Below, in pieces: positions 26,807 through 34,787 of a DNA stretch of 35,987 bases. The stretch spans positions 1 to 35,987 of the forward strand of contig NZ_JADEXO010000060.1 of assembly GCF_015207105.1 (NCBI RefSeq). The letters are read 5' to 3'. The notes beneath the pieces are model-generated. The model did not search any database. It was given only the letters and a program-made list of their open reading frames with translations, and had not been told where the DNA came from. A program made the position numbers and the translations under genes. The stretch comes from a cf. Phormidesmis sp. LEGE 11477. Lineage in GTDB: Bacteria > Cyanobacteriota > Cyanobacteriia > Phormidesmidales > Phormidesmidaceae. Within the stretch, counting starts at the first letter, position 1; the number at the start of each line of letters is the position of its first letter.

Positions 26807-27370
26807 CTACGCAGCCGTAAAGTTCAAAGCAACGCCGTTCATGCAGTAGCGTTTTCTAGTAGGGGCGGGGCCGTCGTTGAAGACGTGCCCTAGATGGCCG
26901 CCACAGCGGCGACAGTGGACTTCGGTGCGCTCCATCAGGAAGGAGCGATCGGTGCGGGTAGCCACGGCGTCTTCTAGGGGTGCATAAAAGCTAGGCCAGC
27001 CCGTACCGCTGTCGAATTTGGTTTTAGAAGAGAACAGCGGTAGGCCACAGCCAGCACAGCTATAGGTTCCGGCAGTAGAGAGCTTATCGAGCGGACTGCT
27101 AAAGGGGCGTTCGGTCTTTTCTTGTCGCAGTACCGCGAACTCTTCAGGCGTGAGGGCTTTTCGCCATTCTGCTTCTGTTTTGGTGATTTCGAAGCCTGCT
27201 TCTGAATCAGCTGTGTCTGCATCCCGTTTGACGGCTGTCTGTGTGTCGCCAGTGGGGGCAATTCCGGCCAAGAAAGGGACATAGCGGGATAGCGCGATCG
27301 CACCCACACCAATGGCTCCCATTTTCAAAAAATCACGTTTCTTCACGGTCTCAAACCTTTGCTTAGTCAA
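26807..27370 (-). CDS. msrB: Peptide-methionine (R)-S-oxide reductase, probably exported
   Basis: 187 aa. The C-terminal 140 residues are a complete MsrB domain: EEFAVLRQEKTERPFSSPL, the zinc-binding pairs CAGCGLPLF and CRRCGGHLGHVF, the FDSGTGWPSF motif, and the catalytic Cys in RYCMNGVALNF. The N-terminus (KKRDFLKMGAIGVGAIAL) is Tat-like with a KR in place of RR, followed by a hydrophobic stretch, so the enzyme may act in the periplasm or thylakoid lumen or be a lipid-anchored form. It repairs methionine R-sulfoxide in proteins. It is noteworthy as a zinc-binding protein near a zinc-regulon window, though it has no Zur box. Confidence 0.93.
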   Translation of the reverse strand: MTKQRFETVKKRDFLKMGAIGVGAIALSRYVPFLAGIAPTGDTQTAVKRDADTADSEAGFEITKTEAEWRKALTPEEFAVLRQEKTERPFSSPLDKLSTAGTYSCAGCGLPLFSSKTKFDSGTGWPSFYAPLEDAVATRTDRSFLMERTEVHCRRCGGHLGHVFNDGPAPTRKRYCMNGVALNFTAA

Positions 27371-27492
27371 AAGATAGTCCTTCGAGAGTCTATTACTTAT
27401 TTAATCGTAACAAGCAGGATAGAAATTACCTGAATCTTCAGTAGTAAGCTGCTGAATTTTTGCTGAGGCACGCGCCACATCCTAATGTCGAT

Positions 27493-27524
27493 ACGTGCCT
27501 GCCTTAATATGTGCCTGTCTTGAT
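27493..27524 (+). repeat. 16-bp tandem duplication
   Basis: Two imperfect 16-bp copies (27493-27508, 27509-27524) lie between msrB and the AI-2E transporter gene, in the likely promoter region of the latter. Confidence 0.55.
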
Positions 27525-27577
27525 ATCCCCTGTACTGATAGGGTATAGAGCGACGGCGGCTCTATGGAGAGGCTAAC

Positions 27578-28621
27578 ATGACCGCACCGCAGCCTAAGCT
27601 TGTTTCTTTATTGATTAGTCTAGCCAGCGTTGTTCTGATCATTTCAGGGCTCAGAACACTATCAGGACTACTGACACCCATTTTGCTGTCTTTGTTTTTA
27701 GTCTTGGTCACAGCGCCGCTTTTGAGCTGGCTGAGAAAAAAAGGACTGCCCAGGTGGCTCTCTTATCTAGTCATTTTGCTAGGTGTGGGTGTGGTCGGAT
27801 TGTTCTTTACTTTCTTTCTAACGACTTCACTTAATCAGCTACTAGACGTGTTGCCTACCTATAGCGATCAGATCGAGTCACAGGTAAGAAATCTATGGGA
27901 CTGGTTGGGCACAAGAGGCATTAATTCAGAAGATATTCAAGAGCTAACTTGGTTTCAGCCAGAGAGAATCCTGCAGGTGTCAGTTACTGTGACAACAACT
28001 GTCTTGGGCACACTTTCTAATGTTGGGCTAACGCTAATTATCTTTATCTATATGCTGGCAACAGCACCTAATTTCTCGGCTCGCCTACGCAGAGGACTCA
28101 GGAACAATCCGTCTACGCTTCAAAGATTGCAGGCATTTGCCCAGAGCACAAGCGCCTATCTATTGATCAAAGGATGGCTAGGCGCACTGACGGCGCTAGT
28201 TCAAATTGCCTTAATGCTGATTCTAGGCTTAGATTTTGCGGTGCTGTGGGGAGTGCTTTCGTTCTTCTTGAACTTTGTGCCAAACGTCGGATTTTATATC
28301 GCACTGATCCCGCCGCTGCTGCTGTCAGTCATTGAGCTAGGCTGGCTGAAAGCTGTTTTGTTTGGGGTCGCATACGTCGCTATCAACAATTTCTTTGATC
28401 TAGTCATCGCGCCAAAATATTTGGCTGAAGGACTCGACCTCTCAGCGCTAGTCACGTTTTTGGCTGTAATTGTTTGGACCTGGATATTTGGCCCTATTGG
28501 TGCATTTCTGGCCTTACCGCTCACCGTTATGGTCAAAAAACTACTGCTTGAACCCTTTCCCCAGACCGAGCTGATTGCCGATCTATTAGGCGCTGGTGGA
28601 GAAGAAGACGAATCACCATAA
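27578..28621 (+). CDS. AI-2E family transporter (PerM-like)
   Basis: 347 aa with about eight hydrophobic helices. The order is typical: paired helices at about 10-65, a third near 60-82, a soluble segment (about 85-145, LPTYSDQIESQVRNLWDWL), and a C-terminal cluster from about 145. The family signatures near the end are NFVPNVGFYIALIPP (about 232-246), NNFFDLVIAPKYLAEGLDLSALV and FGPIGAFLALPLTVMVKKLL. Members export small molecules or act in ion homeostasis; AI-2 export is shown only for some. GGAGAGG lies 5 bases before the ATG. It is convergent with the MscS gene, only 5 bp away. Confidence 0.9.
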   Translation: MTAPQPKLVSLLISLASVVLIISGLRTLSGLLTPILLSLFLVLVTAPLLSWLRKKGLPRWLSYLVILLGVGVVGLFFTFFLTTSLNQLLDVLPTYSDQIESQVRNLWDWLGTRGINSEDIQELTWFQPERILQVSVTVTTTVLGTLSNVGLTLIIFIYMLATAPNFSARLRRGLRNNPSTLQRLQAFAQSTSAYLLIKGWLGALTALVQIALMLILGLDFAVLWGVLSFFLNFVPNVGFYIALIPPLLLSVIELGWLKAVLFGVAYVAINNFFDLVIAPKYLAEGLDLSALVTFLAVIVWTWIFGPIGAFLALPLTVMVKKLLLEPFPQTELIADLLGAGGEEDESP

Positions 28622-28626
28622 TTCTG

Positions 28627-30030
28627 CTATGTCTCAGATACTGTAGCCGTTTGGGAAACGCCATCGTTCGGTGAGATAGTCAGGCTACCGTTCCTTTGTT
28701 TTAACTCTTCGGGGACGTCTTTTAGCAAGAGCGTGTAGATTTCTGTGGGCATCTCTATGTCATAGTCTTGTAGGGCTTCTTTCACCCTTTGAGCGACGAT
28801 TGAGGTGGTCTCTAGAAAGCCAGCACGACGAGAATCTACCCAGAACCGCACCTCTAAATTGACGGTGCTAGCGGCTAGCTCGCTGACTAAGACTTCTGGA
28901 ATCGGATCGGGCTGCACTTTGTCTAGGTTAGAGATTGCTCTGACAATGACTTCTCTAGCTTCAACCACATCGGCCTCATAATCTATGCCGACAAAAACAG
29001 AGCTGCGTAGATATTTAGAGGCTGTATTGTTGGTGATGCTGGCGCTAAAGACTTCTTGATTAGGAATGTAGATCATGCGGCCATCGTAAGTCTTGATCGT
29101 GGTTGATCTAAGCTGCACTTGAGTGATAGTGCCTTCGTAGCCATCGATCACGACCTGATCGCCAATATGAAAAGGCCGAGCCGCTAGCAGGATTACCCCT
29201 GAAATATAGTTACTTAAGACATCCTTTAAACTAAAACCAATAGCAACACTCGTTAGACCCAGTGCGCCTAGCATGGTGGCAAAATCAATGCCCCAAACGC
29301 CTAGCGCCACGACCGTGCCCACCACCCAAACAGCGCCATAGCCGAGCCTGCCAATCAAGATTTCTGTGCCGCGATCGCCTTCCGTTCGCTGCGCCCACTG
29401 AAAGGCACTAAAGCGTACCCCTTTAGCAATTAGCCACGTGAAAAATACAACAATCAACACGCCGATCAAAGCTGGAATACTGTTGATTGCATCTTGGCTG
29501 AGCTGACGAACCGTAGCATTTAGCCGCTGAATCACGTCGATCGCAACTGGCGGCTTATCAAAACTTCGCTCTAACCGGGTAGTCCAGTCTTCTACAACCG
29601 TATCCAAAGACAGCCGCAAATCTTGCGCGTCTTGCTCAGTGACGGTCATCAAAATCCGACCGTTCGCTTCTATATTGACAACGCCAGGCGTATCCGACAC
29701 TGCAGCCGACACCACGACTGCGCCTTCTGTTCTATCTAGCAAGCTAGCGATGCGGCGGCTAATCCCTGCGGCTCTTTGGCTAGCAGATACCTCTTCTAGG
29801 CTACCGACTTGAAAGACGCTCTGCCCTCGGACTATCACATCTGCAAAATAGACACCGTCATCCGGTGGCGCTACGGTCTCTTCAGCCTCAGCCGCCTCTA
29901 CTTCGGTGGCCGGTAGCGCGTCTTCTATGGCTTCACCTTGAGCTTTGATTGGCGTGGCCGATAGAACAATTGTCAAAAAGATGGCCGCAAAACAAACTCC
30001 AAAGCGAACCTTTTTCACGGCCTTATCCAT
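28627..30030 (-). CDS. MscS-family mechanosensitive channel
   Basis: 467 aa. A signal peptide (FGVCFAAIFLTIVLSATPIKAQG) leads to a periplasmic domain of about 145 residues, then three membrane helices (about 185-265). TM3 is followed by the MscS core: GALGLTSVAIGFSLKDVLSNYISG (written in parts: GLTSVAIGFSLKDVL and NYISGVILL), then RPFHIGDQVVIDGYEGTI and YIPNQEVFSASITNNT in the beta domain. It releases ions on membrane tension. The extended periplasmic part resembles cyanobacterial MscS homologues with a BON-like or sensory N-domain. It lies in the same direction as the Cys-rich gene, 193 bp downstream of it. Confidence 0.9.
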   Translation of the reverse strand: MDKAVKKVRFGVCFAAIFLTIVLSATPIKAQGEAIEDALPATEVEAAEAEETVAPPDDGVYFADVIVRGQSVFQVGSLEEVSASQRAAGISRRIASLLDRTEGAVVVSAAVSDTPGVVNIEANGRILMTVTEQDAQDLRLSLDTVVEDWTTRLERSFDKPPVAIDVIQRLNATVRQLSQDAINSIPALIGVLIVVFFTWLIAKGVRFSAFQWAQRTEGDRGTEILIGRLGYGAVWVVGTVVALGVWGIDFATMLGALGLTSVAIGFSLKDVLSNYISGVILLAARPFHIGDQVVIDGYEGTITQVQLRSTTIKTYDGRMIYIPNQEVFSASITNNTASKYLRSSVFVGIDYEADVVEAREVIVRAISNLDKVQPDPIPEVLVSELAASTVNLEVRFWVDSRRAGFLETTSIVAQRVKEALQDYDIEMPTEIYTLLLKDVPEELKQRNGSLTISPNDGVSQTATVSET

Positions 30031-30223
30031 CGACGAAATACTCCAGGAAGCTGCCTGATGACTCTAGTTTTAGCTAGCTACCCCGTCTTTCACAGAAATC
30101 TTCCATAGAAAAGACCCAAGCGACTAGCCACCAATTATGAGCGGTTTAGCCGTTCCCTCGTCTACTTTCAAAAGGCATAGACTAAGGTGCGGATCGTGGA
30201 CTGGCATCGTTTAGGACTCGCGT

Positions 30224-30811
30224 CTAGCTGATGGGTTCACCCCAACGAGTCAGCGTTAGATCTTCAGGATCGGCGAGCGGACAGACTTCAGTGGCCATCA
30301 GAATCTTTTTGGCCGCCACGCAGCCACAGGCGGCGCAGATTCGCTGGTCACTGCCAGCAAAGACCCTTTGAGCAAACTGATATGGAAAAGAATTAGGGGA
30401 ATCTACTAGCTGATCGCAGCTTAAGCAGGCAGATCTTCGCTTCTCTACAATAACTGGGTCTGTCTTTTGAAAGCCAGCGGCTCCCCACCGCAGCAGCGCG
30501 ACGCTACTCTTTTTGACTAGCTCCACTGTAGATTTGGCCGGACGAGCGTTTCCTGCCTGCTCGTCTGCGGGTTGATCCATGGGTTCGAAGGCTGAATTAG
30601 TGGGGTCTGCCAGCAGGCGATCGCGCCAGTCAGGAAACTTGCGAACCGCCACCAGTTTCTCAGCAAACTTAGCCTCAGCCAGCACCCGTAAGGTCACTGC
30701 CGTCGTCGCAGCACCGTCCAAGCCTAAGACTTCACCCAGCCGCTCTCTGGCTTCTCCGATCGTCTCTGCCGCGTAGGTTGATTCGAGTAGGGTTTGAACA
30801 GATGAATGCAT
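30224..30811 (-). CDS. Unrecognised protein with C-terminal four-Cys zinc-ribbon-like motif
   Basis: 195 aa. I do not recognise the family. The first 60 residues are helical (LLESTYAAETIGEARERLGEVLG). The C-terminal part has CLSCDQL (about 128-134), then ICAACGCVAAKK (about 157-168), and CPLADP (about 176), ending in LTRWGEPIS. The CxxC and CxxCxC pattern suggests a zinc-ribbon or Fe-S site. There is no signal peptide. It is a single gene divergent from urc1. Similar Cys-ribbon ends occur in small phage and peptide-maturation proteins, but I would not assign it to those. Confidence 0.65.
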   Translation of the reverse strand: MHSSVQTLLESTYAAETIGEARERLGEVLGLDGAATTAVTLRVLAEAKFAEKLVAVRKFPDWRDRLLADPTNSAFEPMDQPADEQAGNARPAKSTVELVKKSSVALLRWGAAGFQKTDPVIVEKRRSACLSCDQLVDSPNSFPYQFAQRVFAGSDQRICAACGCVAAKKILMATEVCPLADPEDLTLTRWGEPIS

Positions 30812-31123
30812 TGCTTACTACCGTCTTGTGTGAAACGAGGATCTCTTTGGATTGGGCGGATCAAGTGACAAAAGCTATATCGATCGCGGCTAGCCTTTAA
30901 AGCTTACTTCCATAGACTAGATACTGTTTTATTGGGGCAGGACCTATGGCTATGAATCTTCACGCACTGCTTACACTTGGCGAACAAAGACAAAAGTGCA
31001 AAGTAGCCGGATTAGCACTCAGTTAGCATTCAGCTAGCACACAGATGCAGCCGACGTCAGTAATACAGCCTGTACTGACTAAAATGCGCTACTTTGGGGG
31101 CTCAGTGACAACCTATTTCTACG
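30812..31123. other. 312-bp divergent promoter region with an 11-bp triple repeat
   Basis: No gene was seen. Three tandem 11-mers (31012-31022 TTAGCACTCAG, 31023-31033 TTAGCATTCAG, 31034-31044 CTAGCACACAG) lie 80 bp before urc1 and could be binding sites or neutral repeats. Confidence 0.6.
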
Positions 31124-32431
31124 ATGACATCTATGAAATCGCCTCGTCGCCAGCCCGGTCACAAACCCAGTCACAAACACATCGTCTTGACCTCTCACCC
31201 CAGGCGCTCTAGCGAGCAGCCGCTGGCAATTCAGTGGGGCGATCCCAACCCCAACGAGCGCGGACCGATTATTGCCACATTAGGGAATCGCACCCATCGC
31301 AATGCCATCGGCACCCATTCAGGTGGCTATGCGATATACCGGGCGTTGGCGATCGCGAGTGGCACTCTAGATCACGATCATCGCGCTGATCTTACCAACA
31401 CTTCACCCACCGTCTCTATCGGGCCGTATCCCATCTGGGGCGCACCTGACAAAATTGTCTCCCTCGATCCATTTGGCACCCTAGATCACAATCTGTTTGC
31501 CGAGCTTAGGGAAGAAGGCTACGATATCCGCCCTTCCATCGCAATTACCAAAGCCCACATCAACATTCCAGAATTGCAGGAAGCGGTCGCCGACGGGCGG
31601 TTGCAAATTGATGGCGAAATCATGAACCAAACCGGAGAACTGGTCGTCACCAAAGCCGCTATCGAGCCCGTTTGGTACTTGCCAGGCATTGCCCAACGCT
31701 TTGGCGTACCAGAAAGCGACCTGCGACGAACCCTGTTTGAACAGACTGGCGGTATGTTTCCAGAACTGGTTACTCGGCCCGACTTGCAGGTGTTCTTGCC
31801 TCCTATTGGTGGACTGACTGTCTATATTTTGGGCGATATTGAGGCGATTACCGATCCAGATCGGCCTCTCGCTGTCCGCATTCACGATGAGTGTAACGGC
31901 TCTGATGTATTCGGCTCTGATATCTGCACCTGTCGCCCCTACCTGGTGCATGGCATTGAGGTTGCGGTCGCCACCGCGCAGGCGGGCGGAGCCGGGGTGA
32001 TTATCTACGCGCGTAAAGAAGGGAGAGCCTTAGGAGAGGTGACTAAGTTTCTGGTGTATAACGCGCGCAAACGCCAGGCCGGGGGCGATCGCGCTGACAC
32101 TTACTTTACGCGCACCGAATGCGTAGCCGGGGTGCAAGATATGCGGTTTCAAGAGCTGATGCCAGATGTGATGCACTGGCTAGGCATCACGCGAATCGAT
32201 CAGTTTGTCTCTATGAGCAACCTAAAATATGACGCGGTTGTGCAATCAGGCATTGAGATTGTAGAGCGGATCTCGATTCCAGAAGCGCTGATTCCGGCGG
32301 ATGCTCAAGTCGAAATGAACGCTAAGAAAGCGGCAGGCTATTTTACCGAAGGTGACGTTCCTGACGAAGCTGAGCTGAGTCAAACCATCGGTCGACAGTA
32401 TGAAGACGTAGCCCGTGAGGACGTAGAATGA
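31124..32431 (+). CDS. urc1: GTP-cyclohydrolase-II-like Urc1 protein (uracil catabolism)
   Basis: 435 aa, much longer than RibA. The C-terminal half has the GCHII zinc site HDECNGSDVFGSDICTC (Cys257, 268, 270) and a modified GTP region YARKEGRALGEVTKFLVYNARK where RibA has RQEGRGIGL. The N-terminal half (GPIIATLGNRTHRNAIGTHSGG, WGAPDKIVSLDPFG) is absent from riboflavin enzymes and matches the URC1 subgroup. In the URC pathway, Urc1 acts with Urc4 on a uracil-derived ribotide. The adjoining DUF1688 gene (ATGA overlap) and uracil phosphoribosyltransferase gene support this over riboflavin synthesis. The exact reaction is not settled. Confidence 0.85.
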   Translation: MTSMKSPRRQPGHKPSHKHIVLTSHPRRSSEQPLAIQWGDPNPNERGPIIATLGNRTHRNAIGTHSGGYAIYRALAIASGTLDHDHRADLTNTSPTVSIGPYPIWGAPDKIVSLDPFGTLDHNLFAELREEGYDIRPSIAITKAHINIPELQEAVADGRLQIDGEIMNQTGELVVTKAAIEPVWYLPGIAQRFGVPESDLRRTLFEQTGGMFPELVTRPDLQVFLPPIGGLTVYILGDIEAITDPDRPLAVRIHDECNGSDVFGSDICTCRPYLVHGIEVAVATAQAGGAGVIIYARKEGRALGEVTKFLVYNARKRQAGGDRADTYFTRTECVAGVQDMRFQELMPDVMHWLGITRIDQFVSMSNLKYDAVVQSGIEIVERISIPEALIPADAQVEMNAKKAAGYFTEGDVPDEAELSQTIGRQYEDVAREDVE

Positions 32432-33738
32432 CACCCGCAGAACAGGCGGCGATCGCATACCTACAAACGCCTCAGGCAATTCGCGATCGCGCCCAACAGC
32501 TATTTGAGCGATGCCAAGCCGACCAGCTAGATCACTTTGCCTGCGACCTAGACAGGCTAGACGAAGTGGCCGCTTATGTCGTATCGACCACTCAGGCGTT
32601 TTATCCCGACTTTGATATTCCTTTTCACAGCCGCTGGCGTCACTTTGATGTGGGCGGCGTCCCTCGCTTGGCAGCGCTGAATCAAAGGCTCAGTCAGGCG
32701 CTAGATGCACAGAGCGCAAGACCTGAAGTGTCGACACCTTTTCAAGTAGCGCGATCGCAAGTCGATCTAGCGGTTGTCAGCGTGCTGCTAGATGCCGGGG
32801 CTGGCACTCAGTGGCGTTATCAGGATCTCTCGATTGGGCCCGGAGGCGATAAAGCGAAGCCTCTACAGCGGTCGGAAGGTCTGGCCGTGGCTAGCCTCCG
32901 CGCTTTTGAACAGGGTCTTTTTTCATCCGATCCGGCTGCACCCTATCAGGTCGATGCAGTGGGCCTGCAAAAACTGACCGAAGCTGACCTGGCGGGGGCC
33001 TTTCAAGTAAGTTCTGATAATCCGCTGGTTGGGCTTTCTGGTCGTTTGGATCTTCTTCAAAAATTAGGAGAAACCTTGGAAGAACAAAGCAGTCGGTCTA
33101 GCTCAGGTTCAGCTAGGCCCAGCAATTTGTTAGATCGTTGGATGGTAGATCGCGCGCCAAAAGGCAAACAGAATATAGAAGAAATTTCACTAGATGCGGG
33201 TGAGTTGCTAAGCGCAGTGCTAAAAAGCTTTGGCGCAATTTGGCCGGGTCGAGCTGCGATCGCCCAGACAAACCTAGGTGACGTATGGCCCCATCCCCAG
33301 CTTGTTAAAACATCAATAGGCGGCAACTTAGTCCCCTTTCACAAGCTTTCCCAATGGCTCACCTACTCATTGGTCGAACCGCTAGCGGCAGCAGGGATAG
33401 CTGTGACCAATTTGAATGCGCTCACTGGGCTAGCAGAATATCGCAACGGCGGACTCTGCCTTGATATGGGGTTACTCGTGCCCAAGCACCCAGAGGTTAC
33501 GAGTAAGTCGCATCTGCCCAGCTCACCTGTGGTAGTAGAATGGCGAGCTTTAACCATTGTTCTACTCGATCTAATTGGCGATCGCGTTCAACAATTGCTA
33601 GATAAATCTCCTGAAGAATTACCCCTAATCAAAATACTAGAAGGGGGTACTTGGGCTGCCGGACGACGAATTGCCAAGCAGCTCAGACCCACAGGCGCAC
33701 CTCCAATTACAATCCAAAGTGATGGCACTGTATTTTGA
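32428..33738 (+). CDS. urc4: DUF1688 family, Urc4/Urg3-like uracil catabolism protein
   Basis: 436 aa. The start PAEQAAIAYLQTPQAIRDRAQQLFE and the motifs FDVGGVPRL (about 73-81), DLAVVSVLLDAGAGTQWRYQD (in parts: VSVLLDAGAG, WRYQD), GRSEGLAVASL-like RSEGLAVASLRAF (about 149-161) and WPHPQLVKTS with PFHKLSQWLTYSL are characteristic of DUF1688. This is the Urc4 family, which is required with Urc1 for uracil breakdown in fungi and some bacteria. It overlaps urc1 by ATGA and lies 102 bp before upp. It is soluble, with no known catalytic motif. Function is known from genetics rather than chemistry. Confidence 0.85.
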   Translation: MTPAEQAAIAYLQTPQAIRDRAQQLFERCQADQLDHFACDLDRLDEVAAYVVSTTQAFYPDFDIPFHSRWRHFDVGGVPRLAALNQRLSQALDAQSARPEVSTPFQVARSQVDLAVVSVLLDAGAGTQWRYQDLSIGPGGDKAKPLQRSEGLAVASLRAFEQGLFSSDPAAPYQVDAVGLQKLTEADLAGAFQVSSDNPLVGLSGRLDLLQKLGETLEEQSSRSSSGSARPSNLLDRWMVDRAPKGKQNIEEISLDAGELLSAVLKSFGAIWPGRAAIAQTNLGDVWPHPQLVKTSIGGNLVPFHKLSQWLTYSLVEPLAAAGIAVTNLNALTGLAEYRNGGLCLDMGLLVPKHPEVTSKSHLPSSPVVVEWRALTIVLLDLIGDRVQQLLDKSPEELPLIKILEGGTWAAGRRIAKQLRPTGAPPITIQSDGTVF

Positions 33739-33778
33739 ACCGTATTTTGATTGGGCAAATTTCTCGATTAAAAGTTGT

Positions 33779-33826
33779 CTTCTAGTCAAACAGCCTTCTA
33801 GTCAAACAATCTTCTAGCTAAACAGC
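33779..33826 (+). repeat. Three 16-bp tandem repeats before upp
   Basis: Copies at 33779-33794, 33795-33810 and 33811-33826 share CTTCTAG and AAACA with two to four differences. They fill the gap ahead of upp and end 13 bp before its ATG. Confidence 0.8.
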
Positions 33827-33839
33827 GGCGTCAGCTATT

Positions 33840-34472
33840 ATGAACAATCTAGTCACACTTATTGAGCATCCTCTGATCCAGCACAAGCTGACGCTCATGC
33901 GGAAAAAAGACACCAGCACCGCTAAGTTTCGAGCACTTCTCCAGGAAATCAGCATGCTGTTGGCCTATGAAGTCACCCGCGATTTGCCGCTAGAAAAAGT
34001 TTCTATCGAAACGCCTTTTTCGACGATGGATGCCCCAATGCTGACCGGTAGGAAGCTAGTGCTTATCTCTATCATGCGAGCGGGACAAGGTATCTTAGAC
34101 GGCATGCTCCAGCTGATCCCATCAGCGCGGGTGGGGCATATTGGCCTTTACCGCGAGCCTAGAACGCTGGTGCCAGTGGAGTATTACTTCAAAGTGCCGC
34201 ACGATGTCAGCGATCGGCAGATGCTGATCGTAGACCCGATGATTGCAACTGGAAATACTGCGATCGCAGCCGTCCATCGTCTCAAAGAAACTCAGCCACA
34301 GTCGATCAAATTTGTCTGTCTGTTGGCTTCTCCTGAGGGGATTACGAACTTCTACGAAGAGCACCCCGACGTCCCTATCTTCACCGCCGCCATTGATGAC
34401 AAGCTAGACGAACATGGCTACATTCTGCCAGGGCTAGGAGACGCTGGCGATCGCATGTTTGGCACTCAATAA
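33840..34472 (+). CDS. upp: Uracil phosphoribosyltransferase
   Basis: 210 aa, the usual UPRT length. Signatures are [19 protein letters not shown] (about 8-26), [14 protein letters not shown] (about 79-92), the PRPP-binding loop [13 protein letters not shown] (about 129-141), and the uracil-binding end [17 protein letters not shown]. It makes UMP from uracil and PRPP. Next to Urc1 and Urc4 it probably supplies the ribotide for the URC route rather than only salvage. The last four codons and stop are duplicated in the following 15 bases, so a read-through would give a near copy of the C-terminus. Confidence 0.95.
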   Translation: MNNLVTLIEHPLIQHKLTLMRKKDTSTAKFRALLQEISMLLAYEVTRDLPLEKVSIETPFSTMDAPMLTGRKLVLISIMRAGQGILDGMLQLIPSARVGHIGLYREPRTLVPVEYYFKVPHDVSDRQMLIVDPMIATGNTAIAAVHRLKETQPQSIKFVCLLASPEGITNFYEEHPDVPIFTAAIDDKLDEHGYILPGLGDAGDRMFGTQ

Positions 34473-34487
34473 TTTGGCACCCGATAA
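34458..34487 (+). repeat. 15-bp duplication of the upp stop region
   Basis: TTTGGCACTCAATAA (34458-34472, codons FGTQ and stop) is followed at once by TTTGGCACCCGATAA (34473-34487, would read FGTR and stop). The two differ at two bases. Confidence 0.8.
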
Positions 34488-34787
34488 TAAGAGGAAATGT
34501 TGCAGTAGAACAAATCAGCTATGCAAGTAAATAGACGTAAGTTCTCTTCTTTCAGTTTGTGTTGATGATTTAACTACGAACCTCAGTGCGGATCTCGATG
34601 ATAAAAACACGACGTAATTAGAAAATAATCGTTTTGTTCTGCCGCCCATGCCAGAAAGTATTGCTATTGTGAATCGGTAACCGACTGGCGATGCACCTTT
34701 GCAAAGACGTTCTTTACGTCAGCGCGATCTCTCTTGCGGTTTCTCCTAGGGGAGTGATGCATCCGCACGTTGCTATATTTCCAATTC
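34488..34787. other. 300-bp gap with no gene seen
   Basis: The gap is AT-rich in its first half. No Zur box, terminator hairpin or tRNA was found. The promoter of the following flavoprotein should lie here. Confidence 0.45.

Noticed and set aside
31124-32431. ribA for riboflavin synthesis
   Set aside because: The zinc Cys set fits GCHII, but the long N-terminal half, altered GTP region, and DUF1688 and upp neighbours fit Urc1 better.
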